From contig NZ_CP033367.1 of assembly GCF_013170845.1 (NCBI RefSeq), positions 6,759,001 to 6,823,000 on the forward strand: a DNA stretch of 64,000 nucleotides, written 5' to 3'. Position 1 is the first letter of the stretch. Every line of letters begins with the position of its first letter. The DNA is from Mesorhizobium loti R88b (GTDB taxonomy: Bacteria > Pseudomonadota > Alphaproteobacteria > Rhizobiales > Rhizobiaceae). The notes below the pieces were generated by a model. The model ran no database searches. It was not told the origin of the DNA and saw nothing but the letters and a program-made list of their open reading frames with translations. Both the position numbers and the translations under genes were made by a program. Positions 26,811-35,659 of the stretch are shown here, one piece after another.

Positions 26811-28403
26811 TCAGGCCTTCTGCATATTCCATATCGGGATGAGCTCCGGCATGCTGATGAGGTCCGTGAGGGTCTGGCGGCGCGCGATTGGGGTGACATA
26901 TTGACCCAACAGAACCTCGGGGACATAGTCCCACCATATCCGCTGCATCTTGCGGGCCAGGGCCTTGCGCTCTTCAAGCGTTTCGACATCTGCCCATTTG
27001 ACCCGGAGAGTTTCATATTCGTCGTTCTGCGGCCAGCCGAACCAACCTTTTTCGCCATTCATGGATAGGGTGACTGCGGTAACGACATTGCCGCGGATCC
27101 ATTCAGCTTCGGACGACATGAAGAGGCTCCAGCCGCCGTCCTCAACGGGGCCCTTGTTCGCGCGGCGCGCGACAAGCCCGCCCCAGTCGCTCGGCGCAAG
27201 TTCGGCATTGATCCCAATCTTCTGCAGCGCCGCCACCAGTATCTGCGAGGCATTGTCGGCTTCGCGCCAGTCAGTCGGATCGAGAATGACGACCTTCTCG
27301 CCGGCATATCCGGCCTCCTTGAACAGTTGCCTGGCCTTTTCCGGGTCGCCGCCTGTCTTGTGCCATCCTGTATTTTCGTCGTTGGACGCTGGCGTTTCGT
27401 TTCCAAACATCGAAGTGACGGATCGGAAGTATTTTGGGTCACCGAAAGCGGCGCGCATAATTGCCTCCTGATCGACCAGGTGCAGCAGCGCTTGGCGCGC
27501 CTTGACGTTGTCGAACGGCTTTTGCAGACAGTTTATACGCAGGAACATATCTTGGCCCGTCTTGTCCAGAACCTGCAGTTCAAGGTTGGGATCGCTCTCA
27601 ATCACCGGGAAAAGATCGACTGGCGGCGTCCCAACGAAATCAATCTCACCTGCTTGCAAGGCCGCCAACGCAGTCTGCTGATTGCCAATATTCTCCCAGA
27701 TGACGCGATCGACCTTCGCGACCTTCCCGCCGGCCAATCCGTCGGCAGGTTCGTTACGTGGCACGTATTTGTCACTGCGATCGTAGGTAAAGCTGGCGCC
27801 CGGCTTCGCAAGAGCCTGATTGAACTTAAAGGGCCCCGATCCGATGTTCGCAGTCACCTGCTCCGTGGGGGAAAGGTTCGCGTCTTTCTCGCGCATGATG
27901 AATGGGCCTTGGAAACCCAGGAGGTCGAGTAGAATCCCCAGCGGTTCCTGAAGCGCGATCGTGAAGGTCTTGTCGTCCTTTTTCGAGATATCCCTGGCCC
28001 GCGCCATGAGCAATTGCCCGCCGGGAGCCACCTGGCCCCACCGACGGATTGAGGCCACACAGTCCGCCGCGGTGACGGGGGAGCCGTCGTGCCAGCCCAA
28101 GCCATCTCTGAGCTCGAACGTGTAGGTCTTCTTGTCGTCGGAAACGTTCCACTTGCTCACCATCTGCGGCTGCGGCATAAACTTGGAATCAGCGCCGAAC
28201 AACGTGTCGTAAATCGCTAAGCAATGGTTGAAGGTGACGCTAGCCGTCGTAACGACCGGATCGAACACACTGAGGTCACCCATGACCATCCGGACCGTCC
28301 GCGCTGCGGTTGGCGCGGTCTGCGCCCGCAGGACCGATGGGATCGACATAGCCGTACCGGCGGCCAAACCCGCCTTTATGATTTCGCGTCGAGTGATTAT
28401 CAT
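26811..28403 (-). CDS. Peptide-type ABC transporter substrate-binding protein (SBP family 5)
   Basis: A 530-residue periplasmic binding protein. The N-terminal TRREIIKAGLAAGTAMS is a likely Tat signal with cleavage after LRAQ, near residue 29. The body has the family 5 pattern: a P-Q-P-x-M-V-S-K-W-x-V-S-D-D block, FELRDGLGWHDGSPVTAADCVASIRR-like segments and FNQALAKPG. It is the first gene of the importer operon, transcribed from the promoter with operator site E about 340 bp upstream. It sets the substrate range of the importer; by context this may be an N-acylated or cyclic amino compound rather than a peptide. A broken paralogue fragment lies at 32550-32700. Confidence 0.92.
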   Translation of the reverse strand: MIITRREIIKAGLAAGTAMSIPSVLRAQTAPTAARTVRMVMGDLSVFDPVVTTASVTFNHCLAIYDTLFGADSKFMPQPQMVSKWNVSDDKKTYTFELRDGLGWHDGSPVTAADCVASIRRWGQVAPGGQLLMARARDISKKDDKTFTIALQEPLGILLDLLGFQGPFIMREKDANLSPTEQVTANIGSGPFKFNQALAKPGASFTYDRSDKYVPRNEPADGLAGGKVAKVDRVIWENIGNQQTALAALQAGEIDFVGTPPVDLFPVIESDPNLELQVLDKTGQDMFLRINCLQKPFDNVKARQALLHLVDQEAIMRAAFGDPKYFRSVTSMFGNETPASNDENTGWHKTGGDPEKARQLFKEAGYAGEKVVILDPTDWREADNASQILVAALQKIGINAELAPSDWGGLVARRANKGPVEDGGWSLFMSSEAEWIRGNVVTAVTLSMNGEKGWFGWPQNDEYETLRVKWADVETLEERKALARKMQRIWWDYVPEVLLGQYVTPIARRQTLTDLISMPELIPIWNMQKA

Positions 28404-28772
28404 GTTTCATTCCCCTCTTAAGTTATTGGCGCAACGATCCGCGCCTATCTGCTGGATGGAGCGGTTTTCCGCAGTTCGACGTTGTCGATCGGATCCTCGT
28501 CGGGCGCCTGCCGTAACTTTGATCCCGGCCTCGGCGCAGAACGACGTCACATTAGGTTCAATGGTCACCTTTCAGCCGTCACCACAGTCGATCAACGTTC
28601 GCATCTTGTCCGAGGATCACGCCGAAGCCCGTCGGGCTACGGATGACCGCACGCCGACGGCAACTAGCCAACATTGATGCGCCTGTTCACCAAATAAGCT
28701 CATCGTCTCCTCCGATTTGCGGTTGTTTTCTATTTGGTTTGTCGGTGGATTTTCAGTTGCCGATAGGCTTGG
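28404..28772. other. Long leader of the ABC importer operon
   Basis: About 370 bp between the promoter at 28773-28815 and the substrate-binding protein start. No convincing gene. The untranslated leader is unusually long, which could leave room for RNA-level control or reflect insertion of foreign DNA. Confidence 0.4.
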
Positions 28773-28815
28773 GTCAAATTCAGTGTGTGTATCGAGGTCA
28801 TCTGGTTTTTAGATA
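28773..28815 (-). promoter_or_regulatory. LysR-type operator plus -35 element (site E) for the ABC importer operon
   Basis: On the minus strand the dyad at 28799-28815 (TATCT-N7-AGATG, one mismatch) is followed by 2+18 bp and TTTGAC at 28773-28778, then GAAAAT after 17 bp. It shares TTTGAC-CAAGCC with sites A and C. Confidence 0.68.
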
Positions 28816-28904
28816 GCCGCAGGCCCGCCATGAGGCCGGAATTTCGCTCGGGGTATCGCCCGGTCTGTATTACATCCGTTCGCGCGGCCACAGCCGCTTT
28901 ACGG

Positions 28905-29116
28905 AGAGGATGCGGGCGCCCGGCCTGCGCGCTGCGATGCGGAAACGCTCCAGCTTGGCGTCGCCCAATTCGACACGCTGCGTTTGCGCATCATCAAGAT
29001 CCGCTGCGCGGGTGATCGAGATGAAGACGCAAATCCGCCTGCACCTGCCGACATCCTGCCCCGACCAACGCATCCTGCGCATCGTCCTCGATCGCATTCC
29101 GCGGCTCGCGACATAA
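28905..29116 (+). pseudogene. IS1380-family transposase, C-terminal remnant
   Basis: The last about 40 codons (AARVIEMKTQIRLHLPTSCP, ending RILRIVLDRIPRLAT) match the C-terminus of IS1380-type transposases. The sequence before it is frame-shifted. The 3' flank at about 29204-29276 recurs at 31724-31796. Confidence 0.65.
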
Positions 29117-29623
29117 CGATGGGGCGCAGACGCCCGAAACGAATCCGCCGACCGCAACCTGCAAACCACTTGCCATCACGACGGATCATCGCCGGCGCCT
29201 GACGAGGATCGCGGAAAAGCGCCCAACAGCGACCACATCGCCGCTTCAGGCCGCCAAAACCTCATCGCCGTGCATCAAGGCGGCTAGCTTAACGAAGGGT
29301 TTTAAGTTTGACATGACCGAGCTTGCCGATCTCACGTCCCCAATGTGAGTCCCGGGCAGGCTCCATTGCCAAAGGGATGGCGGCTGCGCGCCGGAGCAGG
29401 CCAGGCCTTGCTCCCTCCGAAATTCATCAAGACGCTTCGTACCACATCCCCAAACTACATGTGGCAAAAGGTCCTTTAAACTATTTTACAGAATCTTCAC
29501 GACCGCAGATCGCTGACAATGGTACCTTCACCGCAACGTCTGAAGTCACGCACAGCTAACAAAAGCTGATGCCAATTTATGCACGGACTGCCGCACAGAA
29601 CCCAAGGTCGGAGTCAACAGCCA

Positions 29624-30859
29624 ATGGCAAGAAGCGCGCTCATCTTGGTTGAAGGCCACAGGAGTATCAGTCTGCTATACGTGAAAGCGGCTCAGTGTCT
29701 TGGCCTTCATCCAATTACCCTGTCGGCTGATCCAGCTCAGTACGACTATCTTGCGGCGGAAGGAATTGAGGCGATCCGTGTCGATACAGACAATCTCGAT
29801 GCGCTGATCCACGAATGTTCTCGGCTGCGTGCGACGTATGAGATTGCTGGCATTACTGGCTTTGCCGGCGACGACGAGTCGGTCTCTGCGACAGTCGGCA
29901 AGCTCTGCCGGCATTTCGATCTACCGGGACCGAACCCCGCATCGATTGAACGATGCTGCGACAAATTCACTCAACGTCAGCTCCTTTCGGAGGCCGGCGT
30001 TCCGATACCTGCTTATCGCCTGGCAGCGAATGCGACGGAGGTGGAAAGCTGTGCCGCCGAGATCGGCCTGCCGGTAGTTCTTAAGCCAGCCGTAGGTAGC
30101 GGCAGCATCGGTGTCCGATTGTGCCGCAGCGTCGAAGAGGTAGCCGAACATACGACCTATCTGTTGGACGGGAAGCACACATGGCAGTCTTCGCCGAAGA
30201 TACTGGTCGAAGAGTTCGCACAAGGTCCTTATTATTGCACTCTTGTAATGGGAAATGAGGTCCTTGGGATTGGCGCCGCTGATTTCGGCCCCCTGCCGCA
30301 TTTCGTCTTCCTGCGGAGCATCTTCCCGGCCCCTGTGACTGATGACGAGCATAGGCGTATCGCCGATGTTTCGCTGAGCTGTTTGCGAGCTCTCGGCCTT
30401 GGCTGGGGGCCAACGAACATTGAACTCCGTTGGACGAGGCGTGGCCCAGTCGTCATTGAAGTCAACCCGCGTCTTGTGGGTGGGACCGGACCTCGGCTGG
30501 CTCAAGCGGCTCACGGTATCGATCTCGTCACCGAGCACATCAAGCTTGTGATCGGCGACGAATGGGATTTGCGCAGAAGGCATTCGCACATTGCGGCCGC
30601 GCGGTTCCTACTTGTTGATCGCGATGGGATCCTCGACTGGATCGATGGCGACAGTCGGGCGGCTGCTTTACCAGGTGTCGCCGAGGTCAAATTCTATGTT
30701 GAACCCAAGACGCCGATCATCAGGAAAGGCGACTACCGAGACTGTATCGGACATGTCGTCGCCGTTTCACCCAGTCTTGCTCAGACCGAGATCGCACTTC
30801 AGCGTGCCGTCGACTCGATCAGTTGGTCGATCACACCATTTCCGACCCTTGGCGAATAG
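29624..30859 (+). CDS. ATP-grasp carboxylate-amine ligase, copy 1
   Basis: A 411-residue ATP-grasp enzyme: pre-ATP-grasp domain (about 1-105, ALILVEGHRSISLLYVKAAQ), ATP-binding B domain (about 110-185, with LPVVLKPAVGSGSIGVRLC) and the catalytic lobe with the metal-binding VVIEVNPRLVGGTGPRLAQA (about 280-300). A C-terminal domain of about 90 residues follows. Such enzymes activate a carboxylate as acyl-phosphate and join it to an amine. The start at 29624 has GGAG ten bases before. It is a close paralogue of the gene at 35660-36937, in inverted orientation, and the homology extends about 150 bp upstream. It also resembles the ligase half of the fusion at 37400-40099. The substrates are unknown. 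Confidence 0.88.
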   Translation: MARSALILVEGHRSISLLYVKAAQCLGLHPITLSADPAQYDYLAAEGIEAIRVDTDNLDALIHECSRLRATYEIAGITGFAGDDESVSATVGKLCRHFDLPGPNPASIERCCDKFTQRQLLSEAGVPIPAYRLAANATEVESCAAEIGLPVVLKPAVGSGSIGVRLCRSVEEVAEHTTYLLDGKHTWQSSPKILVEEFAQGPYYCTLVMGNEVLGIGAADFGPLPHFVFLRSIFPAPVTDDEHRRIADVSLSCLRALGLGWGPTNIELRWTRRGPVVIEVNPRLVGGTGPRLAQAAHGIDLVTEHIKLVIGDEWDLRRRHSHIAAARFLLVDRDGILDWIDGDSRAAALPGVAEVKFYVEPKTPIIRKGDYRDCIGHVVAVSPSLAQTEIALQRAVDSISWSITPFPTLGE

Positions 30860-31089
30860 GAACAATATGTGGCCCTTACCTCTGCGCAGCGGCGCTAGGT
30901 AAGAGGTTATAGTCGTCGCGGTACGACCGACTGGTGGAGCTTCGATCAGTTCGCAGCCAAACCCCGTTCGGGGCACCTTCCCGACGAGCAAAAGTGATGA
31001 ACCACCAAAGCAACTGCTGATGTTACTATGATTGCACAGAATAGGATGCAATTCAATTTATACTTGAGACGTTTCTGAAAGGAGATGGT

Positions 31090-31506
31090 GTGCCCGAGCC
31101 CCCTAAAATCCTTTACGCTAGCGAGCCGGACCTCGATGCCGCTGAGTTCTGCCGAGTGTTGGTGGAATCCGGCTTCGGGGGAGGCCATGGAGAGCTGCGG
31201 CTGAAGGCGATGCTTAGCCATGCCGATCTAGTGCTGACGGCGCGGCTCGACCGGCGCGACCGGAAACTGGTCGGAGTTCTCCGCGGCGTCACCGACTTCT
31301 TTTGGGTCTGCTATATCTCCGAGCTCGCCGTCTCGAAATCGGCGCAAGGGCTTGGCATCGGCAAGGGCCTGGTTGGCGACGCGCGCCGGCAGCTCGGACC
31401 TGTCGTCGCAATGGCGTTGATTTCCGAGCCCGACGCTGTAGGCTTCTATGAAAGGATCGGCATGACGCGCATACCAGCCGCGTTCTGGTTTTCGCGTGAG
31501 TGTTAG
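31090..31506 (+). CDS. GNAT-family N-acetyltransferase
   Basis: A 138-residue protein starting at GTG with AAAGGAG six bases ahead. The GNAT core is visible: VGVLRGVTDFFWVCYISELAV (strand 4) and QGLGIGKGLVGDARRQ (the acetyl-CoA pyrophosphate loop, Q/R-x-x-G-x-G/A type), followed by GFYERIGM. It transfers an acetyl group from acetyl-CoA to an amine. It lies between the two ATP-grasp copies, so it may modify the compound they make. The substrate is not predictable. Confidence 0.88.
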   Translation: MPEPPKILYASEPDLDAAEFCRVLVESGFGGGHGELRLKAMLSHADLVLTARLDRRDRKLVGVLRGVTDFFWVCYISELAVSKSAQGLGIGKGLVGDARRQLGPVVAMALISEPDAVGFYERIGMTRIPAAFWFSREC

Positions 31507-31612
31507 CCTGAAAAATTCACGGCGGGTTGGCGGATGTGGTTCAAGCCATTGAAATGACCTAGGGTTTGGTTGGTAAGGCCGATCCGAATCATTTCCGGAG
31601 ACCACACCCGCC

Positions 31613-31797
31613 ATGAATGGTCTTACGCTGCCACTGAGCGGCTTGTCATCTGTCGGCGGCAATTCCGTCGTAGCCCGTTTCGACGGCGGCATGCTGTGGT
31701 CAGACAGTGGCGTTCTGTCTCCTAGCGAGGCTCGCGGAAAAGCACCCAACAGCTGCCACATCGCCGTTTCAGGCCGCCAAAACCTCATCGCCGTCGA
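31613..31797 (+). pseudogene. IS1380-family element, internally deleted
   Basis: About 35 codons of the transposase N-terminus (LPLSGLSSVGGNSVVARFDG) are joined at about 31724 to a stretch nearly identical to 29204-29276, which is the 3' flank of the C-terminal IS1380 remnant. This looks like a deletion derivative that kept both ends of the element. Confidence 0.6.
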
Positions 31798-31911
31798 TCT
31801 TGAGCCTTCGGGCGACGTCATAGCCCGAAACCAAGCCTGCAAGGCGCCACGGAGTTCCGGCTGTGCGTCCGATCGGTAATGTTTACCCAGGTGGTGCGGA
31901 TGACGCTCGCT

Positions 31912-32165
31912 TCAATCGGCCAGAACCGTCTCGATCAGGTTCACCCAATACCCGATGCCGTAGGGAAGGCTTCGTCGTTGAAATCATATGCCGGGTGGTG
32001 CACTGAAGCCGTCGGTCCATTCCCAAGGAAAACGAGAGCGCACGGCCGCGCCTCAAGCATGTAGGGGAGTTCCTTCCCTCCCATGCTTGGTCTCAACTTA
32101 TCGTTCACGGCTTCAGACCCGACGATGCTGCATGCCGCCTTGACCGCCAATTTTGTCGTGTCGAC
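31912..32165 (-). pseudogene. M20-family amidohydrolase (hippurate hydrolase type), C-terminal remnant
   Basis: The minus strand reads MGGKELPYMLEARPCALVFL, GNGP, then YDFNDEAFPTASGIG, then after a one-base frameshift YWVNLIETVLAD and stop. These are the C-terminal blocks of N-acyl-amino acid/hippurate amidohydrolases. The catalytic N-terminal three quarters are missing. Confidence 0.7.
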
Positions 32166-32189
32166 GACCACGGCACAGGCCGGCCCAGT

Positions 32190-32343
32190 TTACCGACACA
32201 TGGAGTTCGCGCGGCAATGCCTTTGGCCTGGACGTCCAGTTGATTTCGACCACCGACGCTTGGGCCAGTTCTCCGTGGTAGGGCCGAATGCGCGCAAGCT
32301 GATCGAACGCGTTGTCGACCGCTTCGATCACTTCAAAGCTTAG
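32190..32343 (+). pseudogene. Sarcosine oxidase alpha-subunit-like remnant
   Basis: Across two frameshifts the plus strand gives MEFARQCLWP, then LDVQLISTTDAWAQ, then QFSVVGPNARKLIERVVDRF, the T-protein-like C-terminal part of SoxA-type enzymes. It is too short and broken to be functional. Confidence 0.6.
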
Positions 32344-32549
32344 ATCTGGTCCTCGGTGGTCGCGTACAATCTCGCCTTCACCCCGTCTCAGACCGGGCTG
32401 ACGCCACTGATCGGGCCGTGCTCAGGGTACGCCGGCGAGTGCCGGGCGATAACCTATGCTCGCGTCACCGCGGCAAGTACTCGGGCGCGCCACCTGACGA
32501 AGACGAAGAACGCCCTGACCGCCCTGCCAAAGGCCGACGGCGTCCACCG

Positions 32550-32700
32550 ACACGGACGGTGCGCATGGTGATGGATGATCTCCGCATCTTCGATCCGATC
32601 TTCTGCGGATAACATCACCTCCATCATAGCCTGGCGATCTACGACACGCTGTTCGCAAGCGAAGCTTATGACCCAGCCGCAAATGGTGGGGAAGTAGCTG
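32550..32700 (+). pseudogene. Fragment of a family 5 substrate-binding protein gene
   Basis: The plus strand encodes RTVRMVMDDLRIFDP, a stop, then HHSLAIYDTLFASEA. This matches residues about 35-70 of the intact binding protein at 26811-28403 (RTVRMVMGDLSVFDP..., CLAIYDTLFGAD). It is evidence of a second, decayed importer locus. Confidence 0.75.
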
Positions 32701-32704
32701 CGGC

Positions 32705-33070
32705 AACCCCATAGCCTACCCAGCGCCCAGTGGCATATGTATCGATTGTTTCCGCAGGCCGAGAGCTTGCCACACGCAGGGCGATTTGTATCCGAGCGCG
32801 ATTGCAGCCATTGTCTCAGAGGTCGACGCCCACTCCCAGGCGGCGGGAATAACGCCTGCGCCGGCGTGGCCCTCCGCGCCGCGGTGACCTTCGTCGATAT
32901 CCAGCGCTCTCGCTGCAGCGCTATTTGCCATCGCGGCGCCGACGACACTAGAGTGTTCGTCTATCAACCACATGGTTACGGAACCTTCGCCGTAAGCATC
33001 CAGTGCTGGACCTTATGGCTGCATTGGCCAACGGTGATCGCAGGCTCGCAGCGGCAGCGCACAATGAGCG
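32705..33070 (-). pseudogene. MmgE/PrpD-family gene, N-terminal remnant
   Basis: The minus strand encodes LDAYGEGS...MWLIDEHSSVVGAAMANSAAA, ALDIDEGHRGAEGHAGAGVI and further blocks, with frameshifts near 33000 and 32830. It is closely similar to residues about 45-150 of the intact PrpD-type protein at 47528-48862. It is a decayed paralogue. Confidence 0.8.
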
Positions 33071-33293
33071 CGGCAATTCCACAAGTTGCAAGACAACCGT
33101 TAAGCCGGCTCACAGCGTAGGCGCCGCCAAATGATGTGATCACAAATTGGTCATGCCCCAAATTGGGTCAGCAAACGAATGCCAGACCGGCGAGCGCATC
33201 GCCCGAAAGGAATTGGTGACGTGAATTGTCTTCAGTCTTGTCTGGATACTCCGCTCATTTGCCAAAGTGCTTGAACGAACTGCCTCGCAGCGG

Positions 33294-34631
33294 TCAGGAT
33301 CTACACGCCCTGCATACATTCTCGAGAATGAGGGCGATCCCGAAGAGCTGGGAATCGGAGCCGGGCGATCCAACAATCTGCACAGCGACGGGTAGGCCGC
33401 CGCTCGGCGAGGCGACCGGCAACACTAGTGCCGGCGCACCTACCAGATTGAAGAAAGAAGTGAACAGCGTCAGCGCGTTGCCAAGCGGAATAGTCTGCCC
33501 CGCAATGTCTACGTCGACGGTCCCGACCTGCGGCGCCATGATCGGACACGCCGGCGTCAGCAGGACATCAAACATCTGCATGGCCTGCGCAAACGCTCGC
33601 CTGTAAGTTCCCAGCATGCGCTTACACTGGATGTAGCTTTCTGCAGATAGGAACTGCCCCAACACCATGCCGCCGCGCATGTCAGCACCGAATCGATCGC
33701 GGGCGCGGGCGCGATTGGGGCCGTGATAGGTAAGTGTCTCGGCGAGCTGAATTGTCAGCGAGACCGTGCGGGCTACGGACTGGTCTGGGAGTTCGATCGC
33801 GCCAAACATTGCCCCCAAACGTCGCATGTGCCCCTTCGTCGCGAGGAACGCGTCTTGCACCGGCTCCTCGCATTTTTCCTCGAAGCCCTCGACCAGCGCA
33901 ACCCTCAGCGCCGCACTGGGTTGCGTCGCCGGCGGGAGCTTCGCGATGTGCCTGACGACAAGCTCCAGGTCCTCAACTGATGTCGCGAGTACGCCCGCAT
34001 GGTCCAACGACCAGCAATAGGGGATGACGCCATCGAGACTGATCAGGCCATAGCTCGGTTTGTACCCGGCGATGCCGCAGAGCGCGGCCGGAACGCGAAC
34101 CGAGCCGCCGGTATCCGTGCCGAGCGCGAACGGCACGATGCCGGCCGCCACGGCCGCTGCGGAGCCGCTGCTCGAGCCGCCAGCGAGCCTTGTCTCGTCA
34201 TGGGGGTTGACGACCGTTCCGGCCCAGCGGTTCTCGCCGGTCGCGCCATAGGCGAATTCGTGGAGGTTCGTTTTCCCGATCAGGGCCGCCCCCGCCGCGT
34301 CGAGCATGCAAATGGCTGCCGCCGACGTGTCCGGCACATTGTTCTCTAGCACCCTGCTGCCACCGGTGGTTCGGATGCCGCGCGTTTCGAACATGTCCTT
34401 CGCGGCGTAAGGAATTCCGTCAAGCGGGCCTAGGACGCGGCCCGCCCTTCGGCGTGCATCGGACTTCCCTGCTTGTTTTAGCGCGTGGTCAGCGGCCACC
34501 GTAATGAAGCTGCGCAACGAGGAATTGGTCCGTTCGGCCGCAGCGATGCATTCTCTGACAATCTCCACCGCGGACCGGTTGCCGCCCTCGAGTGCGGCGA
34601 CGATCGTCTTGATTGACCTTGAATCAGTCAT
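33294..34631 (-). CDS. Amidase signature family hydrolase (AtzE/GatA-like)
   Basis: A 445-residue amidase with the full triad: K78 (IPYAAKDMF), cis-Ser S153 (GGSSSGSAAAVA) and nucleophile S177 (TDTGGSVRVPA). Its start overlaps the end of a small upstream gene (34624-34845) by eight bases, an arrangement known for AtzE with its small partner AtzG and comparable to GatA with GatC. It hydrolyses an amide in the cytoplasm; carboxybiuret and related ureido compounds are one possibility, an amide intermediate of the local pathway another. It differs clearly from the amidase at 16362-17783. Confidence 0.88.
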   Translation of the reverse strand: MTDSRSIKTIVAALEGGNRSAVEIVRECIAAAERTNSSLRSFITVAADHALKQAGKSDARRRAGRVLGPLDGIPYAAKDMFETRGIRTTGGSRVLENNVPDTSAAAICMLDAAGAALIGKTNLHEFAYGATGENRWAGTVVNPHDETRLAGGSSSGSAAAVAAGIVPFALGTDTGGSVRVPAALCGIAGYKPSYGLISLDGVIPYCWSLDHAGVLATSVEDLELVVRHIAKLPPATQPSAALRVALVEGFEEKCEEPVQDAFLATKGHMRRLGAMFGAIELPDQSVARTVSLTIQLAETLTYHGPNRARARDRFGADMRGGMVLGQFLSAESYIQCKRMLGTYRRAFAQAMQMFDVLLTPACPIMAPQVGTVDVDIAGQTIPLGNALTLFTSFFNLVGAPALVLPVASPSGGLPVAVQIVGSPGSDSQLFGIALILENVCRACRS

Positions 34632-34845
34632 GACCAGAGTGTGATGCTTGCGCTACGCCGTCCGGCGCGATATGACCCAGGTCCCTGGCGACGATACTGC
34701 GCAAATCCGAGAGCAAGCTCTCGAAGCTGGAGACGATCCCGAAAGGAGACGTCGCCAACTGCTCAAGATCGCCGTCAACCCATTGGTTGCCAAGAAACTC
34801 GGCGTTGATGGACTTCAAGGTCTCCAGACGCGGTTTTGCCATCGT
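34624..34845 (-). CDS. Small AtzG/GatC-like partner of the amidase
   Basis: A 73-residue protein from the ATG at 34845 (MAKPRLETLKSINAEFLG...), with GAGAGG in front. Two or three amphipathic helices are predicted by eye, as in the small subunits AtzG and GatC that wrap around an amidase. The overlap with the amidase start suggests translational coupling and a fixed subunit ratio. Sequence similarity is too weak to name the family, so the assignment rests on size, helix pattern and position. Confidence 0.6.
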   Translation of the reverse strand, partial: TMAKPRLETLKSINAEFLGNQWVDGDLEQLATSPFGIVSSFESLLSDLRSIVARDLGHIAPDGVAQASHSGHD

Positions 34846-35659
34846 TCCTCTCTCACACCACGGCAAGGTCGTGACCCACATCATACCGACATCGATCGCC
34901 CGCTTGAGTTGCGGCGCCTCTGGGAAGGGCTGACCAACCGGCTGCCCGGTGTGGTAGCCGACGGAGAATGACCTCCTCGGCTGCCGTGGACTGCCTCGCA
35001 CGTGAGGCCGGCCCTGATCGCCGCCAGCGCCGGCCGGCGGCGCCGCCACGGCGGTCTAATAGCCCCACACTTGCCGGTCACGTCGCCGATGATTTGCAGA
35101 TTGTAGCTCATCGGCGACGCGAACCAGCGGGCGTTGTCGTCCGGAAGCGACGCGGCTTTGCGCGTGTCGGCCGCCATAGCCGCAAGCGCGACCTTGGGGC
35201 CTTTTCATTTCGGTCCTACTTCTGGTAATGAAACGCTACGGTGTTTCGCTCAGTTGCTCGAACTAAGGTGCGGAGCATCATGGGGCATTTCCTCTGTGCT
35301 TTCTCCACGGTCGATGTGATGCCGATGGGCATTTAGTACCTAAATCACCTTGCCGCCTTTTGATCTGAACCAGAGCAACACCCCACCTTGGGCAATCTGG
35401 GCAGGGATTGCGTTGCGCTGGCAACACACGACCGCATCGAAGCCCGATGAGCTTAAACCTAGTGGCCGGAAGCGCCAACGCGAGCGATCAGTCGGACGTC
35501 ACGACCGCCGTATATTCGCCGACGCTCGCCGCATAAGCGCCGCCTCATTCCGCGGATCAAGCGCCACCTCCGGGATTCTGCACGGGCAGCTGAGGTATCA
35601 CCATCGACCTGTGTCTCTCTCCTGCTCTCAATTGAACCAAGTTCGGCGAACATCATTCC
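34846..35659. other. Intergenic region with a decayed, unassigned coding stretch
   Basis: About 810 bp. On the minus strand at 34860-35180 pieces such as ARWFASPMSYNLQIIGDVTG and GQPFPEAPQLKRAIDVGM, in different frames, look like an eroded gene, but I could not assign a family. The rest shows nothing recognisable. Confidence 0.4.

Noticed and set aside
28420..28450. Sigma-54-like promoter (GG...TTGC) ahead of the binding protein
   Set aside because: GG and GC are separated by 11 rather than 10 bases and the flanking consensus is poor. The site E promoter explains the operon better.
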